Shown here piece by piece: positions 46,241 through 57,368 of a DNA stretch of 64,000 nucleotides. Position 1 is the stretch's first letter, and every line of letters begins with the position of its first letter. A program made the translations under genes and the position numbers. The notes beneath the pieces were generated by a model. It saw only the letters and a program-made list of their open reading frames with translations. It searched no databases and was not told the origin of the DNA. The stretch spans positions 54,871-118,870 of the forward strand of contig NZ_JOGO01000020.1 in assembly GCF_000719475.1 (NCBI RefSeq). The letters run 5' to 3'. The DNA is from Streptomyces sp. NRRL F-5630 (lineage in GTDB: Bacteria > Actinomycetota > Actinomycetes > Streptomycetales > Streptomycetaceae).

Positions 46241-47209
46241 CTAGGAGATCACCACTTTGACGACGCCGGTGAGGGCGATCTGGGCGAGGGCGAGGGGGAC
46301 GAGCAGCGTCCAGGAGAGCTTCTGGAGCTGGTCCTCGCGGAGACGGGGGTAGCTGACGCGCAGCCAGATGACGACGAAGGCGAGCAGCGCCGTCTTCAGG
46401 AGCGTCCACAGCCAGCCGAGCCCGTCGCCGCCGAAGGGGCCGTGCCAGCCGCCGAGGAAGAGGACGGTCGTGAGGCCGCACAGGATGACGATCCCGGCGT
46501 ACTCGGCGAGCAGGAAGAGCGCGAAGCGCAGGCCGGTGTACTCCGTGTAGGCGCCGAAGATGATCTCCGAGTCGGCGACCGGCATGTCGAACGGCGGCCG
46601 TTGCAGCTCCGCGAGCCCGGCGACGAAGAAGACGAAGGCGCCGATGATCTGCCACGGCACCCACCACCAGTGGAACTCGCCGAGGATGCCGGGCAGCGAG
46701 ACCGTGCCCGCCGCCATCGCGACGGACGCGGCGGCGAGGAGCATCGGGAGCTCGTAGGAGAGGAGTTGCGCGGCCGTGCGGAGGCCGCCGAGCAGGGAGA
46801 ACTTGTTCGCCGAGGCCCAGCCGGCCATGAGCGAGCCGAGCACGCCGACGCCCATGACGGCGAGCGCGAAGAAGATGCCCGCGTCCACGACGGTGCCGAC
46901 CGCGCTGTCCCCCGGCCCGACCGGGATCACGAGCAGTACGAGGAGGTACGGGAGCAGCGCGACGGCGGGCGCGAGCCGGAAGATCCGCCGGTCGGCGTCG
47001 GCCGGGACGATGTCCTCCTTCTGCGCGAACTTCACCCCGTCGGCCATGAGCTGGGCCCAGCCGTGGAACCCGCCCGCGAACATGGGCCCGAGCCGCCCCT
47101 GCATGTGCGCCATGACCTTGTGCTCGGCCTGCCCGACGGCCAGGGGCAGCGCGAGGAACCCGGCGAAGACGAGGACGAGTCGCAGGGCGTCACCGAGGAC
47201 GTCGTTCAC
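46241..47209 (-). CDS. nuoH: NADH-quinone oxidoreductase-type subunit H
   Basis: The membrane subunit that forms the quinone entry channel and joins the peripheral arm. 322 residues with about eight helices. Conserved loops are GRLGPMFAGGFHGWAQLMADG, the Glu-rich AELQRPPFDMPVADSEI and EYTGLRFALFLLAEYAG. The last part, IWLRVSYPRLREDQLQKLSW, is intact. The GTG start overlaps the nuoC stop by 4 bases. It keeps its Q-channel although nuoD, which normally closes the Q site, is not in this cluster. Confidence 0.95.
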   Translation of the reverse strand: MNDVLGDALRLVLVFAGFLALPLAVGQAEHKVMAHMQGRLGPMFAGGFHGWAQLMADGVKFAQKEDIVPADADRRIFRLAPAVALLPYLLVLLVIPVGPGDSAVGTVVDAGIFFALAVMGVGVLGSLMAGWASANKFSLLGGLRTAAQLLSYELPMLLAAASVAMAAGTVSLPGILGEFHWWWVPWQIIGAFVFFVAGLAELQRPPFDMPVADSEIIFGAYTEYTGLRFALFLLAEYAGIVILCGLTTVLFLGGWHGPFGGDGLGWLWTLLKTALLAFVVIWLRVSYPRLREDQLQKLSWTLLVPLALAQIALTGVVKVVIS

Positions 47210-48570
47210 GCGGGCTCGCCTCCGGCGGGGTTCTCGGGACGGGGGTCGTCGGTCGGGGGATCTGCGGGACGGGTGTCCTGGCGGCGGGAGCCCTGGGGAC
47301 GGGGGTCCTCGGCAGGGCGCCTCTCGGCAAGGGGCTCCTCGGTACGGGGCTCCTCGGCGGGGGGCTCCTGGGTACCGGGCTGCTCGGCCTGGGGCTCCTC
47401 GGTACCGGGCTCGTCGGCGCGGGGTTTCCCGGTACGGGGCGGGGCTCCCGCCCCGGCCTCGGCTTCAGGCGCAGCCTGGGCCTCAGCCCCCGCCCGGGCC
47501 TCAGCCCCGGCCCGGCCCTCAGCCCCGGCCTCCGCCTCGCCTGCACCCTCGGCCCCAGCCTCGCCGCCACCGCCAGCGGTGCGGCCACGAGGTTTCTCTC
47601 GCTCCGTCGTCGGCTCGCCGTCCGGTCGCGTGGGCTCGAAGGCCGGGCGGGCGTGGTGCCAGGGCGCGTCGGGGCTGCCTGCCGGGCTCGCGCCGCCCTC
47701 GGGGGTGTCGCGCTGCGACGCCGAGCCCTCGGAGGCGGTGCGGGAGCGACGGGCAGGTGCCGCGCCCGGCTCCGCCCGCTGCGTCGCCGAACCTTCCGAG
47801 GCGGTACGGGAGCGACGGGCAGGTGCCGCGCCCGGCTCCGCCCGCTGCGACGCCGAACCCGCCGAGGCCGAGCGCGCACGCCGGGCCGGGGTGCCCTCAC
47901 CGGCACCCGGCGCCGCCCCCGCGCCCCGGTCCGCAGCCGCGCCCGCAGCCCCCGCCGCTCCCCCGGCCGTCCGGGTGCGGCGGGCGGGGCGGGCCGGGGC
48001 CTCGGGGAGCTGCCCCTTCAACGGGCCCCACTCGTTCGGGTCCGGGACGCCCGGCGGGAGCATCTGGCGGCGCTTCGGGGTGCCGTGGCCCGACTCTCCC
48101 GGCTCCTTCGCTCCCGGCCACGCCTTCGCGACGCGCGCCGCGAGGACGAAGTCCTTGCGCAGCGGGTGGCCCTCGAAGGTCTCCGGCAGGAGGAGCGGGG
48201 ACAGGTCCGGGTGGCCGTCGAAGCGCAGGCCGAACATCTCGTGCGTCTCGCGCTCGTGCCACGCCGCGCCCGCGTAGACCCCGACGGCGGAGGCGAGTAC
48301 GGGCGACTCGTGGGGCACGGTCGTACGCAGCAGCAGCCGCCGCACGGGAGCGAGCGCGACGACGTGCGCGCACACGCGGAAGCCCGTGCCGGGTTCGTCG
48401 ACGGCCGAGAGCCAGTCGAAGTACGTGCAGCCGAGGACGCGGCGCGCCGTGTCGAGCGAGGCCGTCCACGTGTCGGCGGGGACATCGACGGTCAGCAGGC
48501 CGTACGCCTCCTCGGCGCTCGCGCCCGTGCCGAAGACCTCCTCGGCCGCTCCCGGAAGCCAGCCGGTCAC
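47206..48570 (-). CDS. nuoC: NADH-quinone oxidoreductase-type subunit C with very long low-complexity tail
   Basis: 454 residues from GTG 48570. Only the first roughly 190 are the NuoC 30-kDa domain, with the signature [20 protein letters not shown] and [12 protein letters not shown]. The remaining roughly 260 residues are disordered, first Arg/Ser/Ala-rich with 22-residue tandem repeats ([12 protein letters not shown]...) and then Glu/Pro/Ala-rich. It is not a NuoCD fusion: no 49-kDa motifs are present. It overlaps nuoB and nuoH by 4 bases on either side. Confidence 0.92.
   Translation of the reverse strand: MTGWLPGAAEEVFGTGASAEEAYGLLTVDVPADTWTASLDTARRVLGCTYFDWLSAVDEPGTGFRVCAHVVALAPVRRLLLRTTVPHESPVLASAVGVYAGAAWHERETHEMFGLRFDGHPDLSPLLLPETFEGHPLRKDFVLAARVAKAWPGAKEPGESGHGTPKRRQMLPPGVPDPNEWGPLKGQLPEAPARPARRTRTAGGAAGAAGAAADRGAGAAPGAGEGTPARRARSASAGSASQRAEPGAAPARRSRTASEGSATQRAEPGAAPARRSRTASEGSASQRDTPEGGASPAGSPDAPWHHARPAFEPTRPDGEPTTEREKPRGRTAGGGGEAGAEGAGEAEAGAEGRAGAEARAGAEAQAAPEAEAGAGAPPRTGKPRADEPGTEEPQAEQPGTQEPPAEEPRTEEPLAERRPAEDPRPQGSRRQDTRPADPPTDDPRPENPAGGEPA
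47711..47880 (-). repeat. 66-base tandem repeats inside nuoC
   Basis: Units begin at 47711, 47777 and 47843 (the third one partial), exactly 66 bases apart and nearly identical. They code for a 22-residue unit containing [19 protein letters not shown]. The in-frame length allows expansion or contraction without loss of function. Confidence 0.85.
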
Positions 48571-49187
48571 CGCTCCCCCTCCGGCGGCGGGACGAGGCCG
48601 CTGCGGAGCGCGGCGGTCGGTGTGCGTCGCCCGTGCGCGTACCGCTCGGCGGGCGACTCGTGCGCGATCTTCTCCTGGAGCTTGAGGATGCCCTGGAGCA
48701 GCGCCTCGGGACGCGGCGGGCAGCCCGGCACGTAGACGTCGACGGGGATGATCTGGTCGACGCCCTTCGTGACGGAGTACGAGTCCCAGTACGGGCCGCC
48801 GCAGTTGGAGCAGGCGCCGAAGGAGATGACGTACTTCGGCTCGGGCATCTGCTCGTACAGGCGCTTGACGGCGGGCGCCATCTTGTCCGTCACCGTGCCC
48901 GAGACGACCATGAGGTCGGCCTGCCGGGGGCCCGGCGCGAAGGGGATGACGCCGAGGCGGATGAAGTCGTGGCGGGACATCGAGGCGGCGATGAACTCGA
49001 TCGCGCAGCAGGCGAGGCCGAAGTTGAAGACCCACAGGCTGTAGCGGCGGCCCCAGTTGAGGACGACCTTCATGGGCTGCGGGGCGAGCCGCGAGAGCAC
49101 GCCGGTCGTCCCGGCGGGCGGGGCGGTGGGGTCGGGGAGGTCCACGGGAGCCGGAACGGCGGTGGCGGGCACGGGGGTCACGTCCAT
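48567..49187 (-). CDS. nuoB: NADH-quinone oxidoreductase-type subunit B (N2 cluster)
   Basis: Carries the terminal Fe-S cluster N2 that reduces quinone. 206 residues from ATG 49187. All four cluster ligands are present: C60 and C61 ([10 protein letters not shown]), C126 ([10 protein letters not shown]) and C156 ([10 protein letters not shown]). The start overlaps the nuoA end by 10 bases. Confidence 0.96.
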   Translation of the reverse strand: MDVTPVPATAVPAPVDLPDPTAPPAGTTGVLSRLAPQPMKVVLNWGRRYSLWVFNFGLACCAIEFIAASMSRHDFIRLGVIPFAPGPRQADLMVVSGTVTDKMAPAVKRLYEQMPEPKYVISFGACSNCGGPYWDSYSVTKGVDQIIPVDVYVPGCPPRPEALLQGILKLQEKIAHESPAERYAHGRRTPTAALRSGLVPPPEGER

Positions 49188-49621
49188 TCCAGGACGCCCT
49201 TCTTCCAGGCGTAGAGGAGTCCGATGGCGAGGAAGCCGAGGAAGACGAACATCTCGACGAGCGTCGTCGCCCCGTAGCCGGGCGCGGCGAAGACCGTGGC
49301 CCAGGGGAAGAGGAAGATCGAGTCCACGGCGAAGATCACGTAGAGGAACGCGTAGACGTAGTAGCGGACCTGGGTGTGCGCCCAGCCCTCGCCGACCGGG
49401 TCGACCCCGCACTCGTACGTCAGGAACTTCTCGCGCGTCGGCACGACGGGGCGCAGCAGGCGCCCGGCCGCGAAGGCGAAGGCCACGAAGAGCACTCCGG
49501 CGGCGGTGATGACGCCGACGAGGGTGTACGCGTGGAAATAGCCCGAGGCGAGGGAGACGGCGGTGCCGGGGGGACCGGGGAGGTCCAGCGGGACACCGGG
49601 GGGACTCAGGGGTTCCGCCAC
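49178..49621 (-). CDS. nuoA: NADH-quinone oxidoreductase-type subunit A
   Basis: A three-helix membrane subunit at the junction with the peripheral arm. 147 residues from GTG 49621, with AGGACGG upstream. The conserved segment [17 protein letters not shown] and the acidic helix ([20 protein letters not shown]) are present. It is the first gene of the cluster; its leader contains the long inverted repeat at 49692-49855. Confidence 0.95.
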   Translation of the reverse strand: MAEPLSPPGVPLDLPGPPGTAVSLASGYFHAYTLVGVITAAGVLFVAFAFAAGRLLRPVVPTREKFLTYECGVDPVGEGWAHTQVRYYVYAFLYVIFAVDSIFLFPWATVFAAPGYGATTLVEMFVFLGFLAIGLLYAWKKGVLEWT

Positions 49622-49691
49622 GTCCGTCCTCCGCTCCGCCGGGTCTCACCGCTCGCTCTGCGCCGTGCCCCACGGGCACCCCCGGGAGTCT

Positions 49692-49855
49692 AGGGCGTGC
49701 CCGCGAAGTCCCGCACAGCGCCCACGGCGCCCGGCACGCACTCTCGCAGCACCGGCCCCAGACCCGAGTACGTCCAGTACGAGGATCTGGAGCCGGCGCA
49801 CCGAGAGCACGCACCGGACACCGCGGGCACCGCACGGACTTCGCGGACACACCCT
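49692..49855 (-). other. Long inverted repeat in the nuoA leader (about 160-nt hairpin)
   Basis: Arms 49692-49771 and 49777-49855 enclose a 5-nt loop. Of 79 aligned positions, 59 are Watson-Crick pairs, 16 are C-A mispairs on the plus strand, 4 are true mismatches, and one base (49712) is bulged. All 16 C-A mispairs read as G-U pairs in minus-strand RNA; none goes the other way. The structure therefore fits RNA made in the nuoA direction, ending 71 bases before the nuoA start. No reading frame accounts for it. Confidence 0.8.
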
Positions 49856-49991
49856 GGGGCCTGTTGAAGCAACGGTAAGCAGTGAGGTCCGGGCGGAACC
49901 GCGCGGGTGCCGGGGACGGTGGGGATTTCCCCCCTGCCTCGCTCGGGGCGACCTCATGGCGTCCGCCGTGCCGAACGGGCAGGCTGGGGCC

Positions 49992-51218
49992 ATGACCGCT
50001 TCGGTGACCCCTCAGGACCAGCGCGACCCCGGCGCTCCGCCCCCCGTGGGCCTCGCCTACCCGGGGGCGACGTGGAAGGAGTTCGCGCACCTGCTGGCCA
50101 ACCTTCCGGCCACCCTCATCGGCTTCGTCTACAGCGTCGTGTTCGTCTCGCTCGGCGCCGCGCTCGCGGTGACGGTCATCGGCCTGCCCGTGCTCGTGCT
50201 CGGGCTGCGCGGGGCGCGGCTGCTGGGGCGGGCGGAGCGGGGGCGGGCGCGGCGGCTGCTGGGGGTGCGGATCGAGGAGCCGAGCCGCATCCCGCGCCGC
50301 GAGGGCGGCGGGGTGCTCGGGCGGCTGTGGGACGGCGTGAAGGACCCGGTGGGCTGGCGCGCCGCGCTGTACTCGGTGATCCGGCTGCCGTGGGGCGTCG
50401 TGACGTTCACGGTGTCGCTGGTGTCGTTCTTCGCGCTGTGGCCGGTGCTCGGCCATCTCGTACGGGGCATGGCGAACGTGGACCGGGCGATGGTCCGGGG
50501 ACTGCTCTCGCCCTCGGACGAACTGGAGCGCCGCATCGCCGAACTGGAGTCCGGGCGCGGTGTCGTGGTCGACACGGCGGCGGCGGACCTGCGGCGCATC
50601 GAGCGGGATCTGCACGACGGGGCGCAGGCGCGGCTCGTGGCGCTCGCGATGGGGCTCGGGCTCGCGAAGGAGAAGGTCCTCGAGGACCCCGAGGCGGCGG
50701 CGCTCATGGTCGAGGAGGCGCACGGCGAGGTGAAGCTCGCGCTCCAGGAGCTGCGCGACCTCGCGCGGGGCATCCACCCCGCCGTCCTCACCGACCGGGG
50801 GCTCGACGCGGCGCTCTCGGCGGTCTCCGCGCGCTGCACGGTGCCGGTCCGGGTCGAGGTGGACCTGCGGCAGCGGCCCGCCGAGGCGATCGAGGGCATC
50901 GCGTACTTCACCGTCTCCGAGCTGCTCCAGAACGTGAGCAAGCACAGCGGCGCCCGGTCGGCGGCGGTCGAGGTGTGGCGCGCGGGCGACCGGCTCCTGC
51001 TCCAGGTCCACGACGACGGGCACGGGGGCGCCTCGCTCGACGGCGGCACGGGGATGGCGGGCCTCGCCGAACGCCTCGGCGCGGTCGACGGCCTCTTCGT
51101 CATCGACTCCCCGCGCGGCGGCCCCACGACGATCACGGCCGAACTCCCCTGGCGGGACCGGGGCGAGGACCGGGCGGGACGCCGGGTGCCGGACCGGCGG
51201 GGCGGCGCGAAGCCGTAA
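49992..51218 (+). CDS. Sensor histidine kinase (HisKA_3 type) with membrane sensor domain
   Basis: 408 residues from ATG 49992. The N-terminal part has four membrane helices in two pairs, the Put_sensor-like layout common in Streptomyces. The HisKA_3 phosphoacceptor is H208 in [19 protein letters not shown], and the ATP-binding domain has [17 protein letters not shown] and [12 protein letters not shown]. The catalytic half is nearly identical in DNA to that of the kinase at 51462-53015. It diverges from nuoA and probably signals to the response regulator at 53057. Confidence 0.92.
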   Translation: MTASVTPQDQRDPGAPPPVGLAYPGATWKEFAHLLANLPATLIGFVYSVVFVSLGAALAVTVIGLPVLVLGLRGARLLGRAERGRARRLLGVRIEEPSRIPRREGGGVLGRLWDGVKDPVGWRAALYSVIRLPWGVVTFTVSLVSFFALWPVLGHLVRGMANVDRAMVRGLLSPSDELERRIAELESGRGVVVDTAAADLRRIERDLHDGAQARLVALAMGLGLAKEKVLEDPEAAALMVEEAHGEVKLALQELRDLARGIHPAVLTDRGLDAALSAVSARCTVPVRVEVDLRQRPAEAIEGIAYFTVSELLQNVSKHSGARSAAVEVWRAGDRLLLQVHDDGHGGASLDGGTGMAGLAERLGAVDGLFVIDSPRGGPTTITAELPWRDRGEDRAGRRVPDRRGGAKP

Positions 51219-51461
51219 GTGGGGGCGGGGTGGGCGCCGCACGGGCGGTACGGGGGCGGGTGCCACGGGGCGCGCGCCCCGTCGGCGTGCTCGGTCTCCG
51301 CGCTCGCGCTCGCCATGGCGCTCGTGAGCCGGCCCCCGCCGGTCGCGGAACCGGCGGCCGGTCGGGGGTGGGGATAACCCCCCTCAGGAGAGACCGATCT
51401 CCCACATGTCCCCGGGCGCCCCGGCTCGCCATGCTGGAGGGGAGAGAGAGGAGGCGTCCGG

Positions 51462-53015
51462 ATGACGGCAGGGACGTGGGACGAGAAGGACGGACCGGGT
51501 GGGGCCCGCGCGCCGCACGGCTCGGGCACGTACACGCGTGGCCCGGGTGCGTACGGACCCGGCGGTGAGCCCTTCGCGCGCCGCGCGGACGGATACGGGC
51601 GCCGCGACGAGCGCTACGACCGCGACGGCTGGCCCCTCGTGCCGCCGCCCGGACCGCGCGCGCCCTCGCCCGAGGCGCGCGCGCCGCTCGCGCGGGTGCT
51701 GCTCGCCCCGGTGAGCGCCCGGTTCTGGCGTGAGCTGCTGTACGTCGTCGTGAGCCTTCCGCTCTCGCTCGTCGCGTTCTGCTGGGCCATGGCGATGTTC
51801 TGGCTCGGGGCCGGGCTGCTCGTGACGTTCATCGGGGTGCCGGTGCTCGCCGCCCTGCTCGCCTCGGCGCGCGGCCTCGCGCACGTGGAGCGGGGACTCG
51901 CGCGGACGCTGCTGCGGACCCCGGTGCCGCCCGCGCGGCCCGTGGAGCACAAGCGGCACTCGCCGTTCGGGCGGATGGGCGCGCTGCTCAAGAGCGGCGA
52001 GTCCTGGCGCAATCTCCTCTTCGCCTTCCTGCACTTCCCGTGGGCGGTCGTCGCGGGGGTGTCGGCGCTCGTGGTGTGGGGCAGCGGCCTGGTGCTGCTC
52101 ACGTACCCGGTGTGGATGTGGTGGGTACCGAGCGAGGTGGGCCGCGACGGCCTCCAGATCTACGGGGACACACACCGCGCGGAGTACCTCGACGCCCCCT
52201 GGGAGATCGCGCTGACCTGCGCGGCGGGCCTCGTGCTGACGCTGCTCGCGCCCTGGCTCGTCCGGGGGGTGACGGCTGTGGACGGGATGCTCGTACGGGG
52301 GCTGCTCGGGCCCTCGCGCCTGGCGAGCCGGGTCGACGAGCTGGAGTCGGACCGGGGCGTCGTGGTCGACACGGCGGCGGCGGACCTGCGCCGCATCGAG
52401 CGGGATCTGCACGACGGGGCGCAGGCGCGGCTCGTGGCGCTCGCGATGGACCTCGGGATCGCGAAGGAGAAGCTCCTCGACGACCCGGAGGCGGGGGCGC
52501 GGCTCGTCGCCTCGGCGCACGGCGAGGTGAAGACGGCGCTCCAGGAGCTGCGCGACCTCGCGCGCGGCATCCACCCCGCCGTCCTCACCGACCGGGGCCT
52601 GGACGCGGCGCTCTCGGCGGTCGCGGCGCGCTGCACGGTCCCGGTCTCGGTCGAGGTGGATCTCGCGGAGCGGCCCGCCGAGGCGATCGAGGGCATCGCG
52701 TACTTCACCGTCTCCGAGCTGCTCCAGAACATCAGCAAGCACAGCGGGGCCCGCACGGCGGCCGTCGAGGTGTGGCGCGCGGACGGGCGGCTGCTCGTGC
52801 AGGTGCGCGACGACGGCACGGGGGGTGCCTCGCTCGACAGCGGTACGGGGCTCGCCGGGCTCTCGGACCGGCTCGACGCGGTCGACGGGGTCCTCCTCGT
52901 CGACTCGCCCGCCGGGGGGCCGACGACGGTCACCGCCGAACTGCCGTGGACGGCGCGGACCGGTACGCGGGCCGCCGGGGCGGGCGCCGGGACCCACGGG
53001 GGCGCCGCTTCCTGA
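51462..53015 (+). CDS. Second sensor histidine kinase, paralogue of the preceding gene
   Basis: 517 residues from ATG 51462, behind a GAGGAGG site. About 110 more N-terminal residues than its neighbour form a disordered, Gly/Arg/Pro-rich cytoplasmic region. Four membrane segments follow, the H317 phosphoacceptor in the same [12 protein letters not shown] motif, and the ATPase domain. Over 93 bases around this motif (from 52359) the two genes differ at only 2 positions, suggesting recent duplication or gene conversion. It lies 41 bases before the response-regulator gene, so the two are cotranscribed. Confidence 0.92.
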   Translation: MTAGTWDEKDGPGGARAPHGSGTYTRGPGAYGPGGEPFARRADGYGRRDERYDRDGWPLVPPPGPRAPSPEARAPLARVLLAPVSARFWRELLYVVVSLPLSLVAFCWAMAMFWLGAGLLVTFIGVPVLAALLASARGLAHVERGLARTLLRTPVPPARPVEHKRHSPFGRMGALLKSGESWRNLLFAFLHFPWAVVAGVSALVVWGSGLVLLTYPVWMWWVPSEVGRDGLQIYGDTHRAEYLDAPWEIALTCAAGLVLTLLAPWLVRGVTAVDGMLVRGLLGPSRLASRVDELESDRGVVVDTAAADLRRIERDLHDGAQARLVALAMDLGIAKEKLLDDPEAGARLVASAHGEVKTALQELRDLARGIHPAVLTDRGLDAALSAVAARCTVPVSVEVDLAERPAEAIEGIAYFTVSELLQNISKHSGARTAAVEVWRADGRLLVQVRDDGTGGASLDSGTGLAGLSDRLDAVDGVLLVDSPAGGPTTVTAELPWTARTGTRAAGAGAGTHGGAAS

Positions 53016-53056
53016 AATGCTGTCCCCCGTAGGAGCGATTCCGGCAGCGGGGGAAC

Positions 53057-53764
53057 GTGGCAGAAGTGGCAGACATGGCAGAGGCAGTGGCAGGGGCGGC
53101 GAAGGTGCGGGTCGTCATCGCGGAGGACTCCGTCCTCCTGCGGGAGGGCCTGACCCGCCTGCTGACCGACGCCCGGCACGAGGTAGTGGCGGGCGTCGGG
53201 GACGGCGAGGCGCTCGTGAAGACCGTGCGGGACCTGGCGGAGGCGTCCGAGCTCCCGGACGTCGTCGTCGCGGACGTGCGGATGCCCCCGACGCACACCG
53301 ACGAGGGCGTGCGCGCGGCCGTCGCGCTCCGCAAGGCGTACCCGGCGCTCGGGGTGCTCGTGCTCTCGCAGTACGTCGAGGAGCAGTACGCGACGGAGCT
53401 GCTCGCCGGGTCGAGCCGGGGGGTCGGCTATCTGCTGAAGGACCGGGTCGCGGACGTGCGGGAGTTCGTGGACGCCGTGGACCGGGTCGCGAGCAGCGGC
53501 ACCGCGCTCGACCCGGAGGTGGTCGCCCAGCTCCTGGGCCGCTCCCGCAAGCAGGACGTGCTCGCGAACCTGACGCCGCGCGAGCGGGAGGTGCTGGCGC
53601 TGATGGCGGAGGGGCGGACGAACTCGGCGGTCGCGAAGGCGCTCGTGGTGAGCGACGGGGCGGTCGAGAAGCACGTGAGCAACATCTTCATGAAGCTGGG
53701 GCTCTCGCCGAGCGTGGGCGACCACCGCAGGGTGCTCGCGGTGCTCACCTACCTGCGGTCGTAA
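53057..53764 (+). CDS. LuxR/NarL-type response regulator
   Basis: 235 residues. The receiver domain starts RVVIAEDSVLLREGLTRLL, and the phosphorylated Asp is D73 in VVVADVRMPP; the conserved Lys is in GYLLKDRV. The C-terminal LuxR helix-turn-helix is intact (LTPREREVLALMAEGRTN, SDGAVEKHVSNIFMKLGL). The start GTG 53057 follows a G-rich stretch; ATG 53075 is an alternative. It is the only regulator for two adjacent kinases. Its position between nuo and kor suggests it controls one or both. Confidence 0.92.
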   Translation: MAEVADMAEAVAGAAKVRVVIAEDSVLLREGLTRLLTDARHEVVAGVGDGEALVKTVRDLAEASELPDVVVADVRMPPTHTDEGVRAAVALRKAYPALGVLVLSQYVEEQYATELLAGSSRGVGYLLKDRVADVREFVDAVDRVASSGTALDPEVVAQLLGRSRKQDVLANLTPREREVLALMAEGRTNSAVAKALVVSDGAVEKHVSNIFMKLGLSPSVGDHRRVLAVLTYLRS

Positions 53765-53826
53765 CGCGGGGACGCCCCGGGCCGCCTCGGGAAGGCTCGG
53801 GGGTTGCTCGCGGAAGCCCTCGGCGT

Positions 53827-53848
53827 GCTCCCGGGACGCCCCGGGAGC
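53827..53848 (+). terminator. Terminator after the response-regulator gene
   Basis: A 9-bp stem GCTCCCGGG with a 4-nt loop, 63 bases past the stop codon. Confidence 0.6.
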
Positions 53849-54186
53849 CGTGTCCGGGTGGCTGCCTAGGCCAAAAGAACCAGACATTTCCGCCTCCGGT
53901 CGCTCCCGGGGCGGGGAGTCGAAGAAAAACAGCACGAAACAGGCACATTTGTCCCTGCCGTTTGCGGAAAGGGCCCGGACCAGGCATTCCACCGCTGCCC
54001 CCACAGGGCTGCCGGGCCGCCCAGGACATGACCCGTCCCGGGAAGGGGACCCTTACCGACGTAGGCTGTGCCGCAGGGACAGTGCCGGTTTGCCGGTACG
54101 CACACAGGCACAGCAGCAACGGCCACGCAAGGCCCCCGCCGGCACCCGGCGGGAGCGCCACCGCCTCGACGGGAGGTCCACTTCCA
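53849..54186 (+). other. Leader and promoter region of korA
   Basis: These 338 bases contain no gene I can support. The part from 53865 to 53965 is conspicuously A-rich for this genome (CCAAAAGAACC, GAAGAAAAACAGCACG), as often seen around promoters. A possible -10 (TAGGCT, 54063-54068) lacks a matching -35 box. Confidence 0.4.
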
Positions 54187-56194
54187 GTGACCAGCCAGGT
54201 CAGCAGCCCAGCCGGGCCGTCCGACGGCGCGGTCGTCGGCGAGCCGCGCCCCACGGACGCGCCGCAGGCCCCCGCCCCCGTGACGGACGTACTCGAAGGC
54301 CCGGAGCCCGACACCGACCGCTTGGAGGCACCCGCGCAGTCCGGCGCGAAGGAGGTCCGCAAGCTGGACCGCGTGATCATCCGCTTCGCGGGTGACTCGG
54401 GGGACGGGATGCAGCTCACGGGTGACCGCTTCACCTCGGAGACCGCCTCCTTCGGCAACGACCTCTCGACGCTGCCGAACTTCCCCGCCGAGATCCGCGC
54501 CCCCGCCGGGACGCTGCCCGGCGTCTCGTCCTTCCAGCTCCACTTCGCCGACCACGACATCCTCACGCCGGGCGACGCCCCGGACGTGCTCGTCGCGATG
54601 AACCCGGCGGCGCTCAAGGCGAACCTGGCGGACGTGCCGCGCGGCGCGGAGATCATCGTCAACACCGACGAGTTCACGAAGCGCGCGATGCAGAAGGTCG
54701 GCTGGGACGCGTCCCCGCTCGACGACGGCACCCTCGACGGCTACAGCGTCCACCCGGTGCCGCTCACGACGCTGACGGTCGAGGCGCTCAAGGACTACGA
54801 CCTGTCGCGCAAGGACGCGGGCCGCAGCAAGAACATGTTCGCGCTGGGCCTGCTGAGCTGGATGTACCACCGGCCCACCGAGGGCACGGAGAAGTTCCTG
54901 CGCGCCAAGTTCGCGAAGCGCCCGGAGATCGCCGAGGCGAACCTCACGGCCTTCCGCGCGGGCTGGAACTTCGGCGAGACGACGGAGGACTTCGCGGTCT
55001 CCTACGAGGTCGCCCCCGCCACGACCGCCTTCCCGACCGGCACGTACCGGAATATCTCGGGGAACCTGGCGCTCGCCTACGGGCTCATCGCGGCTTCGCG
55101 GCAGGCCGGGCTGCCGCTGTACCTGGGGTCGTACCCGATCACCCCGGCCTCCGACATCCTGCACGAGCTGAGCAAGCACAAGAACTTCGGCGTGCGCAGC
55201 TTCCAGGCCGAGGACGAGATCGCGGGCATCGGCGCCGCGCTCGGCGCGGCCTTCGGCGGCAGCCTCGCGGTCACGACGACGTCGGGCCCGGGGGTGGCGC
55301 TGAAGTCGGAGACGATCGGCCTCGCGGTCTCGCTCGAACTGCCGCTGCTCATCGTCGACATCCAGCGCGGCGGCCCGTCCACGGGCCTGCCCACGAAGAC
55401 CGAGCAGGCCGACCTGCTCCAGGCGATGTACGGGCGCAACGGCGAGGCCCCGGTGCCGATCGTCGCGCCCCGCACCCCCGCCGACTGCTTCGACGCGGCG
55501 ATCGACGCGGCGCGCATCGCGCTCACGTACCGCACACCCGTCTTCCTCCTCTCGGACGGCTACCTCGCCAACGGCTCGGAGCCCTGGCGCATCCCCGAGG
55601 CGGACGAACTGCCCGATCTGACGACCCCGTTCGCGACGGCGTTCAACCACGAACTCGCCGACGGCACCGAGGTCTTCTGGCCCTACAAGCGCGACCCGGA
55701 GACGCTCGCGCGCCCGTGGGCCGTGCCGGGCACGCCCGGTCTCGAACACCGCATCGGCGGCATCGAGAAGCAGGACGGCACGGGCAACATCTCCTACGAC
55801 CCGGCCAACCACGACCTCATGGTGCGCACCCGCCAGGCGAAGATCGACGGCGTGCGCGTCCCGGACGTCGAGGTGGACGACCCGGGGAACGAGGCGCGCA
55901 CCCTCGTGCTCGGCTGGGGCTCCACGTACGGGCCGATCACGGCGGCGGTGCGGCGACTGCGCGTCGCGGGCGAGAGCATCGCGCAGGCGCACCTGCGCCA
56001 CCTCAACCCCTTCCCCGCCAACCTCGGCGAGGTCCTGAAGTCGTACGAGAAGGTCGTCGTCCCCGAGATGAACCTCGGCCAGCTCGCGACCCTCCTGCGC
56101 TCCAGGTACCTCGTGGACGCGCGCTCCTACAACCAGGTCAACGGAATGCCGTTCAAGGCGGAACAGCTCGCGACGGCGCTCAAGGAGGTCATCG

Positions 56195-56202
<8 letters not shown>
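54187..56202 (+). CDS. korA: 2-oxoacid:acceptor oxidoreductase, alpha subunit (gamma-alpha fusion)
   Basis: Part of the CoA-dependent enzyme that converts 2-oxoglutarate (or a related 2-oxoacid) to the acyl-CoA while reducing ferredoxin. 671 residues from GTG 54187 with GGGAGG upstream; the first roughly 55 are disordered. The N-terminal gamma-type domain begins RVIIRFAGDSGDGMQLTGDRF, and the alpha domain has YLGSYPITPASDILHEL and the GGPSTGLPTKTEQADL motif. It overlaps korB by 8 bases. Specificity for 2-oxoglutarate over pyruvate is inferred from the two-subunit form. Confidence 0.94.
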
Positions 56203-57262
<1,060 letters not shown>

Positions 57263-57273
57263 ATCCGTCGTCG

Positions 57274-57312
57274 CACGCGGGAGGGGCCGGGAAATCCGGC
57301 CCCTCCCGCGTG
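57274..57312 (+). terminator. korAB terminator
   Basis: A perfect 17-bp stem (CACGCGGGAGGGGCCGG) with a 5-nt GAAAT loop, 11 bases past the korB stop. Confidence 0.88.
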
Positions 57313-57368
57313 TGCGGAGCGGGGTCCCGGGGCGGAGTCCCCGGTACGAGTCCCCGGTACGGCACGGC

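Noticed and set aside
47206..48570. Possible NuoCD fusion explaining the missing nuoD
   Set aside because: The roughly 260-residue tail of NuoC is repetitive and disordered and has none of the 49-kDa subunit motifs.
54063..54068. TAGGCT as a firm korA promoter
   Set aside because: No acceptable -35 box at 16-19 bases; recorded only as a possibility.
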